This document shows positions 50,929-59,804 of a DNA stretch of 64,000 bases, piece after piece. Location: positions 1-64,000 of the forward strand of contig NZ_RBJB01000008.1 of NCBI RefSeq assembly GCF_003634635.1, read 5' to 3'. The stretch comes from Marinobacter nauticus. GTDB taxonomy: Bacteria; Pseudomonadota; Gammaproteobacteria; Pseudomonadales; Oleiphilaceae. The notes under the pieces were generated by a model. The model was given only the letters and a program-made list of their open reading frames with translations. It was not told the origin of the DNA and searched no databases. Each line of letters opens with the position of its first letter. The first letter of the stretch is position 1. The translations under genes and the position numbers were made by a program.

Positions 50929-51036
50929 GCGGCATCAGGGTGCCCTGTCCAAAAATTTCGGAGGCCATGGATGGCCGGAGAGAAGCGCACAAGGATGTGC
51001 TAGTAGCGGTTTTTGGACAGGGCACCCTGATGCCGC
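50929..51036 (+). repeat. palindromic element, copy C (cleanest copy)
   Basis: The arms 50929-50955 and 51010-51036 are perfectly complementary over 27 bases. The core between them (ATTTCGGAGG..., about 55 bases) holds hairpin GGCCA-TGGA-TGGCC, the linker GGAGAGAAGC, hairpin GCACA-AGGA-TGTGC and the foot GTAGCGG. The core is about 90 percent identical to copy B, but the arms share nothing with copies A or B apart from A/T next to the core. It occupies the apbC-dcd gap. No T-tract follows the stem, so it is not a standard terminator. Confidence 0.9.
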
Positions 51037-51040
51037 AGCC

Positions 51041-51070
51041 CCCGCCGTAGCGTTTTTGGAAGCCTTCGAC
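51041..51070 (+). repeat. second partial right half next to element C
   Basis: GTAGCGTTTTTGGAAGCCTTC here repeats the pattern of the element C foot and right arm start (GTAGCGGTTTTTGGA...). AGCCTTCGA at 51061-51069 is complementary to TCGAAGGCT at 50915-50923, just outside the left arm. This looks like the right half of a second, outer element surrounding copy C, or a remnant of one. Confidence 0.55.
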
Positions 51071-51131
51071 AGACCCTAAGGGAACAGGTAAACTACGCCC
51101 CAATTTTCCCAGCTGGAAACGAGAATTCACC

Positions 51132-51698
51132 ATGAGCATCAAATCCGACAAGTGGATCCGCCGGATGTCCGAACAGCACGGCATGATCGAACCCTTCGAA
51201 GCCGGACAAGTTCGGGAAAGCGAAAAAGGCCGCGTCATCTCCTACGGCACCTCAAGCTACGGCTACGACGTACGTTGCAGCAACGAATTCAAAATCTTCA
51301 CCAACGTCCACAGCGCCACCGTAGACCCGAAGAACTTCGACGAGAACAGCTTCGTCAACTACACCGGCGACGTTTGCATCATCCCGCCGAACAGCTTCGC
51401 TCTGGCGCGCACCGTTGAATACTTCCGCATACCCAGAAGCGTACTCACTATCTGCCTGGGCAAAAGCACCTATGCACGCTGCGGCATCATTGTGAATGTC
51501 ACGCCGCTGGAACCGGAGTGGGAAGGTCAGGTAACCCTGGAATTCTCCAACACCACCAACCTGCCAGCGAAAATCTACGCCAACGAAGGCGTCGCCCAGA
51601 TGCTGTTCTTCGAATCCGACGAAATCTGTGAAACCAGCTACAAAGACCGCGGCGGCAAGTACCTTGGCCAGACCGGCGTGACCCTGCCCAGGACATGA
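51132..51698 (+). CDS. dcd: dCTP deaminase
   Basis: The 188-residue trimeric enzyme deaminates dCTP to dUTP for thymidylate synthesis. The start [19 protein letters not shown], the middle [17 protein letters not shown], and the active-site segment [23 protein letters not shown] with the catalytic Glu are characteristic. Length is usual. Its stop overlaps the start of the DUF416 gene by four bases (ATGA). Confidence 0.97.
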   Translation: MSIKSDKWIRRMSEQHGMIEPFEAGQVRESEKGRVISYGTSSYGYDVRCSNEFKIFTNVHSATVDPKNFDENSFVNYTGDVCIIPPNSFALARTVEYFRIPRSVLTICLGKSTYARCGIIVNVTPLEPEWEGQVTLEFSNTTNLPAKIYANEGVAQMLFFESDEICETSYKDRGGKYLGQTGVTLPRT

Positions 51699-52294
51699 AC
51701 GCCAACCAGTTTCTCAAAGCCGTCTCACAACTGCAGGGCTGGCGCGAATGCGCCTTCCTGCTGGCCCTGGCCGAACGTTCATTTCCCAACTACGCCCTGT
51801 TCGCCGACGCCGTTGGCCTGAAAACCGGCGGCAAGATGCGCCAGTTGCTCGATCTGGCCTGGGACATGCTCCAGAAAGACGTGGCCGATGCCGCCATCCC
51901 GCAGCTGCTCAGCAAACTCGAAGCCCTGTGCCCCAATGTCGACGAGTACGATGCCTACGGTGTCTACCCGGCCTTCGATTTCTGCCAGCTGCTTGAGCAG
52001 GCGCTGCTGAACCGTCTGAACCCGAACAAGCATCGCGCCACCGAAGCCTCCCAGCTGGCGACCCGCACCGTGATGGATTTTGTTGAAATGTCCGAAGGTG
52101 AGGGGCTGGATGAAAACGAACTGGTGCGCGTGTTTGAGCACCATCCACTGCTCAAGGACGACAAACTGTTTCAGCGCGACACCGTCATGGCGCTGAAAAA
52201 GCAGCGAACACCCAAAGAAGCCTTCCTGGCTGAACTGCGAGCCGGTGCCGCCAACGACGGTGTCAGTAACCTGGGTATCTCCCTGGAAGGCTGA
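51695..52294 (+). CDS. DUF416 (YjaG-like) protein
   Basis: The 199-residue soluble helical protein matches the DUF416/YjaG family: [21 protein letters not shown] near the N terminus and [22 protein letters not shown] in the middle. Function is unknown. It is translationally coupled to dcd by a four-base overlap, so the two are probably co-expressed. The C terminus ([18 protein letters not shown]) is typical for length. Confidence 0.85.
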   Translation: MNANQFLKAVSQLQGWRECAFLLALAERSFPNYALFADAVGLKTGGKMRQLLDLAWDMLQKDVADAAIPQLLSKLEALCPNVDEYDAYGVYPAFDFCQLLEQALLNRLNPNKHRATEASQLATRTVMDFVEMSEGEGLDENELVRVFEHHPLLKDDKLFQRDTVMALKKQRTPKEAFLAELRAGAANDGVSNLGISLEG

Positions 52295-52356
52295 CTAAGG
52301 CAACCGAGCTACACTGGCTGTAACCTCCCTCAGTACTTTATTGAACGGAATGAATC

Positions 52357-53634
52357 ATGAAACTCTCTGCTTTCGGTCGTAAATTCACCGCTGATGCCGG
52401 CATTACTTCCCTGATGGACGATCTCGGGAATGCCATGGCCTCGGGTGAAGACATGATCATGATGGGCGGTGGTAACCCCGGCCACATTCCGGAGATCCAG
52501 CAGAGAGTTCAGAGTATTCTGGCGGAGATGGCATCCAATGAAGCTGACGTGCGTCGGCTGGTGGGTATTTACGACCCCCCTCAGGGGGAAAAGCAGTTTA
52601 TCGCCGCCCTGGCCGGGCTGTTGAACGAAGAATATGGTTGGGGCCTGAAACCTGAAAACATCGCGCTGACCAACGGCAGTCAGGCCGCCTTCTTCATGCT
52701 GTTCAACATGTTTGGCGGCGATTACGGTGATGGCCATCACAAGCATATCCTGCTGCCTCTGGCGCCCGAATACATTGGCTACGCCGATGCGGGTATTGAG
52801 CAAGGGCTGTTCCACGCGGTACAGCCGGACATCTCCTTCACCGATGCCCATGAATTCAAATATCGGGTGGATTTTGACGCCTTGGAGGTGACCGGAGAAA
52901 CCGGCGCTATCTGTGTATCCCGGCCCACAAACCCCACGGGAAACGTCATCACCGATGAGGAGTTGGCCCGGCTGGAAGAACTGGCCCGGCAAAACGATAT
53001 TCCGCTGATTGTCGACGGAGCCTATGGAACGCCATTTCCGAGCCTGCTGTTTGTCGACGCGCAGCCGACCTGGAATGAGCAGGTCATCCTGTGCCTGAGC
53101 CTGTCAAAGCTGGGCCTGCCGGCGGCGCGAACCGGGATTGTTATTGCCGAAGAGTCCATCATCAAGGCACTGTCGGGCATTAACGCCATCATGAACTTGG
53201 CCACCGGAAGCTTTGGTGCGATGCTGGCAGAACCGCTGGTGCGCTCCGGAGAGATTTTGTCCCTGAGCCGGGATGTGGTTTGCCCGTTCTATAAAGCAAA
53301 AATGGAGCGGGCGGTATCGGTGTTCCGGGACGCCATGGGCGAGGATAGTTGTCGCTGGTACATCCACAAACCGGAAGGCGCCATGTTCCTGTGGCTCTGG
53401 TTCCCGGATTTGCCAGTCTCCAGTCTGGAGCTTTACCAGCGCCTCAAGGCTCGGGGTGTGCTGGTGGTCTCCGGGCATTATTTCTTCCCGGGCTTGCCCG
53501 AGGACGGCTGGCGTCATCGCCATGAGTGCCTCAGGGTCACCTATTCGCAGGACGATGCCCGGGTGGCTGAGGGGCTGAGAATCATCGCTGAAGAAGTAAA
53601 AGCGGTGTGGGCCGAGCAGGGACTGGCCGATTAA
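52357..53634 (+). CDS. avtA: valine--pyruvate aminotransferase
   Basis: The 425-residue PLP enzyme of aminotransferase fold type I matches the AvtA group: start MKLSAFGRKFTADAGITSLM, MMGGGNPGHIPEIQ, the PLP region LTNGSQAAFFMLFNMFGG, VSRPTNPTGNVITDEEL, and SLSKLGLPAARTG with the Schiff-base Lys. It exchanges the amino groups of valine and alanine. Its stop overlaps that of the convergent DUF3108 gene. It starts 62 bases after the DUF416 gene, with a TACACT-like box in that gap but no convincing -35. Confidence 0.94.
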   Translation: MKLSAFGRKFTADAGITSLMDDLGNAMASGEDMIMMGGGNPGHIPEIQQRVQSILAEMASNEADVRRLVGIYDPPQGEKQFIAALAGLLNEEYGWGLKPENIALTNGSQAAFFMLFNMFGGDYGDGHHKHILLPLAPEYIGYADAGIEQGLFHAVQPDISFTDAHEFKYRVDFDALEVTGETGAICVSRPTNPTGNVITDEELARLEELARQNDIPLIVDGAYGTPFPSLLFVDAQPTWNEQVILCLSLSKLGLPAARTGIVIAEESIIKALSGINAIMNLATGSFGAMLAEPLVRSGEILSLSRDVVCPFYKAKMERAVSVFRDAMGEDSCRWYIHKPEGAMFLWLWFPDLPVSSLELYQRLKARGVLVVSGHYFFPGLPEDGWRHRHECLRVTYSQDDARVAEGLRIIAEEVKAVWAEQGLAD

Positions 53635-54371
53635 TCGGCCAGTGTCGCGTCTTTGAGTTTCAGCTCGTACTCGCTGCCGTCCGGCTCTACCTGGAGCAGG
53701 CGAACCAGCAGGTAATCCCGGGCCGGATCAAACCACATCAGGGTCTGGCGTTTGGAGTCTTCGTCCCGGACTTTTTCCGCCTTCAGGGTGTTCATGGTGC
53801 GGCCATTGTCGCTCAGGCTATCTTCGTCGATGACAGCAAAGCGGTCGTCGTCGTAATCCCCCTTGTCCAGCACCTGGTAGGTGACATCGCGTTTGCCTGC
53901 CTTGAGGTCCTGATGGAGTTGCAGTTGGTAGCCCAAGGGGTCCAGGGTGTTGTCTCGTAACTCCACTTCAAACTTATCGCCACGATAGCTGCCGGTGGCA
54001 ATGCCTGCCTGCCAGTCAAAATCAATGGACTGTTTGCGATCTTTGATCAGGAAACCGGAGAGGTGATAGCGGTAGCGCAGGGGAATCACCTGGCCATCTT
54101 CCCAGCGAAAAATCAGTGATTCGTTGATATCGGCGATGAAAGAGTCGACATCCGTACGGTACAGCCAGACGTTATTGCCCTGGTCTGTCAGTTCCCGAAC
54201 ACCCTCGCCGTTGAGGCTGACGCCTTTGGACATGGAGGCGGTGTAGCGGGCCTCATAGGGCACCAGAGGGGCGTAATCTACATCGGCGGCGGACGCCGGC
54301 AGCGCAATCATGCCGGCAATTAGGGCTGCCCAGAGCTGAAAACGTGGTTTGTGGGGGTTGTCTGTGTGCAT
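53631..54371 (-). CDS. DUF3108 periplasmic protein
   Basis: The 246-residue protein has a Sec signal peptide (WAALIAGMIALPASA, cleavage after ASA near residue 28) and a beta-rich DUF3108 domain, with YEARYTASMSKGVSLNGEGVREL and FEVELRDNTLDPLGYQLQLH. The ATG at 54371 is chosen because it gives the signal peptide; the frame remains open upstream to 54491 inside purN. In Pseudomonas-type genomes this family also follows purMN. Function is unknown; the shape suggests an envelope or lipid-binding role by family. Confidence 0.85.
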   Translation of the reverse strand: MHTDNPHKPRFQLWAALIAGMIALPASAADVDYAPLVPYEARYTASMSKGVSLNGEGVRELTDQGNNVWLYRTDVDSFIADINESLIFRWEDGQVIPLRYRYHLSGFLIKDRKQSIDFDWQAGIATGSYRGDKFEVELRDNTLDPLGYQLQLHQDLKAGKRDVTYQVLDKGDYDDDRFAVIDEDSLSDNGRTMNTLKAEKVRDEDSKRQTLMWFDPARDYLLVRLLQVEPDGSEYELKLKDATLAD

Positions 54372-54444
54372 CAAAAAGCCTCTTTGACCGTCTACGCTAG
54401 CGACAGTGTAGTTGGTTCGGCGAGGCCTTGTGATGACAATCTGT

Positions 54445-55107
54445 TCAGTTCGCCGGCAGTCGCATGGGACGCTCGATGGGCGCGCCGTCAAACAGAACGC
54501 CCTCAGCGCCTAGCTGAATGCGACCCTCGCAGAACCAGCGCACGACGATGGGGTAGAGCACGTGCTCCTGTTGCTGAACTTTTTCCGCCAGGGACTCCGG
54601 AGTGTCATCCTCTGCCACGGCAACTTCCGCCTGGGCGATGACCGGCCCGCCGTCCAGTTCCTCGGTAACAAAGTGAATGGACACGCCGTGGGTACGGTCA
54701 CCGGCTTCCAGGACCCTTTGGTGGGTGTTCAGGCCGGTGTAGGCCGGCAATAGGGAAGGGTGAATGTTAAGCATCCGGCCACGGAATGCGCGGACAAAGT
54801 CGCTGGTCAGAATCCGCATGAAGCCGGCCAGCACCACCAGATCCGGATTGTGGCGAAGGATTTCGGCCAGCAGGGCGGCGTCGAATTCTTCTCGGGAGCC
54901 ATATTTTGTATGGTCGACCACAAAGGTGGTGAGATTGGCCTGGGCGGCGCGCTCCAGGGCAAACGCGCCCGGTTTGTTGCAGCCAACGGCAATGATCTCA
55001 CCCGGAAAGTCGCGTTCCCGGGTGGCGTCGATCAAAGCCTGCAGGTTGGTGCCGCTGCCAGAGGCGAGCACCAGGATCTTCGGAACGGGGGCCGGATCTG
55101 CCTTCAT
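54445..55107 (-). CDS. purN: phosphoribosylglycinamide formyltransferase
   Basis: The 220-residue enzyme transfers a formyl group from 10-formyl-THF to GAR in purine synthesis. The N-terminal [16 protein letters not shown] loop, the active-site Asn-His-Asp region ([23 protein letters not shown]) and [18 protein letters not shown] are all present. It overlaps purM by four bases. Length is usual. The DUF3108 gene follows 73 bases further on the same strand. Confidence 0.97.
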   Translation of the reverse strand: MKADPAPVPKILVLASGSGTNLQALIDATRERDFPGEIIAVGCNKPGAFALERAAQANLTTFVVDHTKYGSREEFDAALLAEILRHNPDLVVLAGFMRILTSDFVRAFRGRMLNIHPSLLPAYTGLNTHQRVLEAGDRTHGVSIHFVTEELDGGPVIAQAEVAVAEDDTPESLAEKVQQQEHVLYPIVVRWFCEGRIQLGAEGVLFDGAPIERPMRLPAN

Positions 55108-56168
55108 GCCGTCAAAAGCCCCGGTGCGTAGCGAACAACGGGCTCAGCATCGCTGGATTCGGCTGCTTCCATTACGCCGATCTGCCATACCTTTTCACCC
55201 ATGGCATTCAGGGTGTCCATGGCCAGTGCCTTCTGGTCTTCCGGTACACAGATGACCATGCCGATACCGCAGTTAAAGGTGCGATACATTTCCTCCTGGG
55301 CTACGCCGCCGGCATTCTGAAGCCACTGGAATACCGGGGGCAGCTCCCAGCTCTGGGTGTCGAGTGCGGCTATGGTGCCCTTGGGCAGTACCCGGGGGAT
55401 GTTCTCGGGCAGGCCGCCGCCGGTAATGTGCGACAGGGCCCGAACATCGACTTCGCGAATCAGTTGAAGCAGATTCTTCACATAGATGCGTGTGGGCGCC
55501 ATCAGGGCGTCGGCCAGTGTGGTGTCGCCCATCGACTGGCTCAGGTCTGCGCCACTGACTTCGATAATCTTGCGAATCAGCGAGTAGCCGTTGGAGTGGG
55601 GGCCGGAGGAGCCCAGCGCCAGCAGGGCGTCACCCGGCTGCGCGCGGCTACCGTCAATGATCTTGTCACGCTCCACAATGCCTACACAGAAGCCGGCCAG
55701 ATCGTAATCGTCGCCTTCATACATGCCCGGCATCTCGGCGGTCTCGCCACCAACCAGAGCGCATCCGGCCTGCTCACAACCCTGGCCAATGCCTTCAACT
55801 ACCTGAGCGGCAACGTCGACATTCAGCTTGCCGGTTGCGTAGTAGTCCAGAAAGAACAGAGGCTCGGCGCCGCCGACCACCAGGTCATTCACGCACATGG
55901 CCACCAGGTCGATGCCGATGCTGTCATGCTTCTGCAGTTGCATGGCAAGCCGAAGCTTGGTGCCTACGCCGTCCGTGCCAGAAACCAGTACGGGCTCTTT
56001 GTAGCCTGCCGGAATCGATACCATGGCGCCAAAGCCGCCGAGGCCGCCGAGTACTTCCGGGCGACGGGTGCGCGCTGCAGTACTCTTGATTCGGTTGACA
56101 AGATCGTTACCTGCGTCGATGTCCACGCCGGCATCGCGGTAGGTCAGGGAGGGCTTCTGTTCGCTCAT
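55104..56168 (-). CDS. purM: phosphoribosylaminoimidazole synthetase
   Basis: The 354-residue enzyme cyclises FGAM to AIR with ATP. Signatures are [20 protein letters not shown] at the N terminus, [15 protein letters not shown], the [11 protein letters not shown] loop and [16 protein letters not shown]. The gene starts a purM-purN-DUF3108 unit on the minus strand and is divergent from the DUF2066 gene across a 188-base region. I see no clear PurR box. Confidence 0.97.
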   Translation of the reverse strand: MSEQKPSLTYRDAGVDIDAGNDLVNRIKSTAARTRRPEVLGGLGGFGAMVSIPAGYKEPVLVSGTDGVGTKLRLAMQLQKHDSIGIDLVAMCVNDLVVGGAEPLFFLDYYATGKLNVDVAAQVVEGIGQGCEQAGCALVGGETAEMPGMYEGDDYDLAGFCVGIVERDKIIDGSRAQPGDALLALGSSGPHSNGYSLIRKIIEVSGADLSQSMGDTTLADALMAPTRIYVKNLLQLIREVDVRALSHITGGGLPENIPRVLPKGTIAALDTQSWELPPVFQWLQNAGGVAQEEMYRTFNCGIGMVICVPEDQKALAMDTLNAMGEKVWQIGVMEAAESSDAEPVVRYAPGLLTA

Positions 56169-56356
56169 GGAAAATAACCGTAGGCCTGTGAGTCAAGGCG
56201 CGGATTTTAACAGGTGCGCACGGGGGCTCCAAATGGAATTGGGAGCACAGGCAATATTGCCGGTTTCAGATTGCCTGACTGCAACCTGTGCTTGCTACTC
56301 TCGGCTCTGGTGATGGTGTATCCTGTGCGCCAACCATGGGAATGGCAAGGTGTTTC

Positions 56357-57676
56357 ATGACCGAATCAGTGAAAACAGCCAGGAACGGGCGAGTTGCTGC
56401 GTTTCTGTTGGCGGCAGTCTGTTGGGTACTCTCGGCCGGCCCGGCATCGGCGGTCAGCGTGTCGGGACTCTACGCGGCCGATGTTCCGGTTGCAGGCACC
56501 TCGGCGGATGCGTTGAAGGCCGGATACGCTGAAGGGCTGCGTCAGGTAATGGTGAGGGTGTCCGGAACCCGTGAGGTGCTGGAACTCGAAGGGATAGACG
56601 AGGTATTGGCAGACGCCGAGTCCATGTTGCTGTCTTATCAGGTGAACCGTACCGCGGGGCAGTCACGTTTGCAGATGAGTTTCGGAGCCGTCGGGGTCAA
56701 CCGCGCGCTGGCGTCTGTGCAGGCGCCGGTATGGGGCGCCAACCGCCCCCTGACGCTGGCCTGGATTGCCGTGGAAGACCGGGGAGACCGGCAATTACTT
56801 ACCCGTGCAGCGGATTCAGCGCCGGGAAGTAATGAGGGGCTCTGGGCACAACATCTCTTATCAGCAGCGGCCGATCGCGGTCTACCCATCGCCTTCCCGC
56901 CGGAGACCTATGCCGGTGACCGGGCCTTGCTGTCGGATTTGTGGGGCCAGTTTGTCGGCCGCATCCAGCAAGCTTCAGACGATCTGTCCCACGACGCCCT
57001 GGCTCTGGTTCGTATCAGTCGTTCCGGCGGCCAATGGCGCGCAGGCTGGGTGGTTGAAGGCATGGGGCTCGATGCAGGTGAGCAGTCGGTCAATGCCGAT
57101 ACGCCGGAACAGTTGGCGCAAGCTTTAATCGATCGCTGGACAGAGCAATACGCCAGCCGATATGCGGTCACAGCCGGCGAGGCGGGTGAGGCTCCGAAAG
57201 TTGATATGGTGCTTGAGGGTGTAACGACGCTGGCAGATTACGGCCAGGTGACCCGGGCACTGCAGGACATGACTCCGGTAGTGTCTGTTGGTGCGTCACG
57301 GGTTCGTGGCAACCGGCTGACCGTGGAGGTGGCATTCTCCGGAGAACTTGACCAGTTGAAGGAGCATATCGCGCTGGACGCACGATTTGTGCCGGCGGAG
57401 CAGCCTGCAGAGCCGATAACGGCCAGCAAGAACAGCCAGGCTACTGGCTCGGAAGGGGATGGTACGGCGCAAACAGGCGAGGCCGGTTCCCGGAACGATA
57501 CCGAAGCATCGGCCGGAACGGATGCGCAGGATAGTGCTGAGACGGCTGGGTTCAGCTATCAGCCCCTGGCTCCGGGCGATGAGCAGGATGCCGAACAGGC
57601 TTTTGAGTCTTTGTACCAGGTACTTTATTACCGCTGGCAACCCGCTCCCGGCGCCACTGGCGGCGACCGAAGCTGA
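56357..57676 (+). CDS. DUF2066 secreted protein
   Basis: The 439-residue protein has a Sec signal peptide ending ASA (AVCWVLSAGPASA, about residue 36) and a DUF2066 domain. It begins VSGLYAADVPVAGTSADALKAGYAEGLRQ (shown in part) with a conserved VMVRVSGTREVLE. The C-terminal third is rich in Glu, Ala, Thr and Gly and looks unstructured. The ATG at 56357 is chosen over 56288 because of the signal peptide. The purM-divergent position followed by a CDP-alcohol transferase and hda is the same in Pseudomonas relatives. Function unknown. Confidence 0.85.
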   Translation: MTESVKTARNGRVAAFLLAAVCWVLSAGPASAVSVSGLYAADVPVAGTSADALKAGYAEGLRQVMVRVSGTREVLELEGIDEVLADAESMLLSYQVNRTAGQSRLQMSFGAVGVNRALASVQAPVWGANRPLTLAWIAVEDRGDRQLLTRAADSAPGSNEGLWAQHLLSAAADRGLPIAFPPETYAGDRALLSDLWGQFVGRIQQASDDLSHDALALVRISRSGGQWRAGWVVEGMGLDAGEQSVNADTPEQLAQALIDRWTEQYASRYAVTAGEAGEAPKVDMVLEGVTTLADYGQVTRALQDMTPVVSVGASRVRGNRLTVEVAFSGELDQLKEHIALDARFVPAEQPAEPITASKNSQATGSEGDGTAQTGEAGSRNDTEASAGTDAQDSAETAGFSYQPLAPGDEQDAEQAFESLYQVLYYRWQPAPGATGGDRS

Positions 57677-57697
57677 TGGCTTGATGGAGGCGGCCCG

Positions 57698-58258
57698 GTG
57701 AGTTCTAGGCAGTGGCGCTGGATCCCGAATGCACTGACATTCCTGCGAATGGTGCTGATCGTGCCGTTCGCCGGCGCACTGCTGGAAGGTAACTACCGGC
57801 TGGCTCTGGTGATATTCTTCGTTGCCGCACTGACCGATGCCTTTGACGGGTTTCTGGCCCGTCATTTCAACTGGCGCTCCCGGCTTGGCGCTGTGGCCGA
57901 CCCTCTCGCGGACAAGGCGCTGTTGATTTCGGCCTATCTCATGCTCACCATTACCGGTGTACTTCCGTTGTGGCTGTTTGCCCTGGTGCTGGGTCGGGAT
58001 CTTGTCATTGTCTGCGGCGGCCTGGCTTTTCATTACGGCATCGGCCGCTTCGATATGGAACCCAGTATTCCGGGCAAGATCAACACGTTTATCCAGATAC
58101 TGGTGGCGCTCGCCATTATCATCCTGCTGGCGGGTTTGCCCATGCAGCCCTGGGTAATCGACACCGGGATCTGGCTGGTTGCCGTCAGCGCGCTGGTGAG
58201 CGGGGGCCACTATGTTGCCGTGTGGAGTTTGCGGGCCTGGAGGGCGAAACGGTCATGA
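57698..58258 (+). CDS. CDP-alcohol phosphatidyltransferase family protein
   Basis: The 186-residue polytopic membrane enzyme carries the family signature DGFLARHFNWRSRLGAVADP followed by LAD, i.e. DG-x2-AR-x8-G-x3-D-x3-D, which binds the metals and CDP-diacylglycerol. It starts with GTG at 57698. The family includes phosphatidylglycerophosphate synthase, but the sequence does not tell which alcohol is used; it may be a PgsA-like paralogue. The stop overlaps the hda ATG by four bases, linking a lipid enzyme with a replication regulator. Confidence 0.88.
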   Translation: MSSRQWRWIPNALTFLRMVLIVPFAGALLEGNYRLALVIFFVAALTDAFDGFLARHFNWRSRLGAVADPLADKALLISAYLMLTITGVLPLWLFALVLGRDLVIVCGGLAFHYGIGRFDMEPSIPGKINTFIQILVALAIIILLAGLPMQPWVIDTGIWLVAVSALVSGGHYVAVWSLRAWRAKRS

Positions 58259-58953
58259 AAGCCTCACAAATGGTATTGGGGGTCAAGCTCCGGGACGATG
58301 CCCGCTTCGACAACTTTCACGGTGACCGTAACCGTTCGGCCGCACAGCGGCTGGAGTTGGTGTGCCGGGAGCCGTCGGGGCTTCCGGTGGTTGTGATCTG
58401 TGGCGATTCCGATACCGGCAAAAGCCATCTGTTGCAGGCGATCTGCCATGAGTCCGAGCAGATGGGGAAGACCGCCGTCTGCATCAGCATTGTCGAGCTG
58501 CTGCCGTTCGGCCCGGACGCCCTGGCGGGCCTGGACAGTCATGATGTGATCTGTCTTGACGATCTGGAGCATGCCGCGGCTGATCCCGGCTGGGAGGAGG
58601 CGGTTTTCCACCTGTACAACCGGGTGCTGGATCGCAATGGCCTGCTGGTGGTCAGTCTGTCCGAGGTGCCCGCTTCGCTGCCGTTCGGACTGGCAGACCT
58701 GGGATCCCGTCTGGCGCATGGCTTGCTCATTCAGCTGGGCGTGTACCGGGATGAGGACCGGCAGCGAATCCTGATGGCCCGGGCAGAGCAGCGCGGGCTG
58801 GTGATGAGCGAGGATGTTGCCGGCTTCATCATGCGCAGGGCCCCGAGAAAGCTGGGTGATCTGCTGGGGCTGCTGGATACCTTGGATGAGAATTCGCTGC
58901 AGGCCCAGCGACGTTTAACCATTCCGTTTGTGAAAGCCGTGATGGGATGGTAG
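58255..58953 (+). CDS. hda: DnaA regulatory inactivator Hda
   Basis: The 232-residue AAA+ protein resembles the ATPase domain of DnaA and, with the sliding clamp, stimulates hydrolysis of DnaA-bound ATP. Walker A is GDSDTGKSHLLQ, complete with Lys and Ser, unlike the degenerate E. coli form; Walker B is VICLDDLE. The N-terminal clamp-binding motif is only partly recognisable as QMVLGV. The ATG at 58255 is preferred; an ATG at 57970 is inside the preceding gene. It overlaps the lipid enzyme gene by four bases. Confidence 0.93.
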   Translation: MKASQMVLGVKLRDDARFDNFHGDRNRSAAQRLELVCREPSGLPVVVICGDSDTGKSHLLQAICHESEQMGKTAVCISIVELLPFGPDALAGLDSHDVICLDDLEHAAADPGWEEAVFHLYNRVLDRNGLLVVSLSEVPASLPFGLADLGSRLAHGLLIQLGVYRDEDRQRILMARAEQRGLVMSEDVAGFIMRRAPRKLGDLLGLLDTLDENSLQAQRRLTIPFVKAVMGW

Positions 58954-58996
58954 CGGTAAAGGGATTAATAACGATAAAGGCCATTGGAGAGACGAC

Positions 58997-59794
58997 ATGA
59001 GACGGGTTGTATTCAATCAGAAAGGTGGCGTTGGCAAGTCCAGTATCACCTGTAATCTGGCGGCCATCAGCGCCGCAAGAGGAAAGCGTACCCTGGTGGT
59101 GGATCTGGACCCGCAGGGCAACTCCACCCACTACCTGCTGGGCAAACCGGCGGCTGAACTGAAAGATACCGTTGCCGATCTGCTGGAGCAGACGGTCGCC
59201 TTCAGTGTCTTCAATCGTCGACCTGACGAGTTTGTACACGCCTCGTCATTCGACAACCTGTACGTGTTGCCATCCAGCCCTGAGCTGGATTTTCTGGAAC
59301 GCAAACTCGAAGCCAAGCACAAGATCTACAAGCTCAGGGAGTTTCTGAAAAAGCTCAGCGACAGTTTCGATGAGATCTATATCGATACCGCCCCGGCCCT
59401 GAATTTCTACACCCGTTCTGCCCTGATTGCTGCCCAGCGCTGCCTGATCCCGTTCGACTGCGATGATTTCTCCCGCCAGGCGCTCTACAACATCCTCCAT
59501 GAAATCCGCGAATTGCAGGAGGATCATAATGAGGAGCTGGTTGTTGAGGGCATCATTGCAAACCAGTTCCAGCCAAGGGCGAGCCTGCCCAGGCAGTTGG
59601 TCCGGGAGCTGACGGAGGAGGGGTTGCCGGTGCTGCCGGTACGCCTGTCCAGTTCCGTCAAGATGAAAGAATCGCACCAGAGTCGCCAACCGCTGATTCA
59701 CATGGCTCCGAAACACACGCTCACACGCCAGTATGAGGATCTATACCGTGTGCTGCATGGGGAGTCTGTTGAGCTGGAGCCATTGGCAGACTGA
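58997..59794 (+). CDS. ParA-family ATPase (unpaired)
   Basis: The 265-residue protein has the deviant Walker A KGGVGKSS in FNQKGGVGKSSITCNL, the A' motif VVDLDPQGNSTHYLLG and a later IDTAPALNFYTR Walker B region. No parB, parS-type repeat or minD-like partner is next to it, so it is probably not the chromosome partition protein. Similar single ParA proteins position membrane or surface complexes. The start is ATG at 58997 with a GGAGAG site. It is followed 10 bases later by a YqcC-like gene, which may be its partner. Confidence 0.85.
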   Translation: MRRVVFNQKGGVGKSSITCNLAAISAARGKRTLVVDLDPQGNSTHYLLGKPAAELKDTVADLLEQTVAFSVFNRRPDEFVHASSFDNLYVLPSSPELDFLERKLEAKHKIYKLREFLKKLSDSFDEIYIDTAPALNFYTRSALIAAQRCLIPFDCDDFSRQALYNILHEIRELQEDHNEELVVEGIIANQFQPRASLPRQLVRELTEEGLPVLPVRLSSSVKMKESHQSRQPLIHMAPKHTLTRQYEDLYRVLHGESVELEPLAD

Positions 59795-59804
59795 GAGGAA
59801 TCCC

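Noticed and set aside
51010-51036. Right arm of element C as an intrinsic terminator for apbC
   Set aside because: The stem is long, but the T-run lies inside the stem next to the core and not after it, so it lacks the normal terminator form.
50929-51036. Integron attC site
   Set aside because: No conserved GTTRRRY/RYYYAAC ends, no integrase, no cassette array; the conserved part is the loop region rather than the ends.
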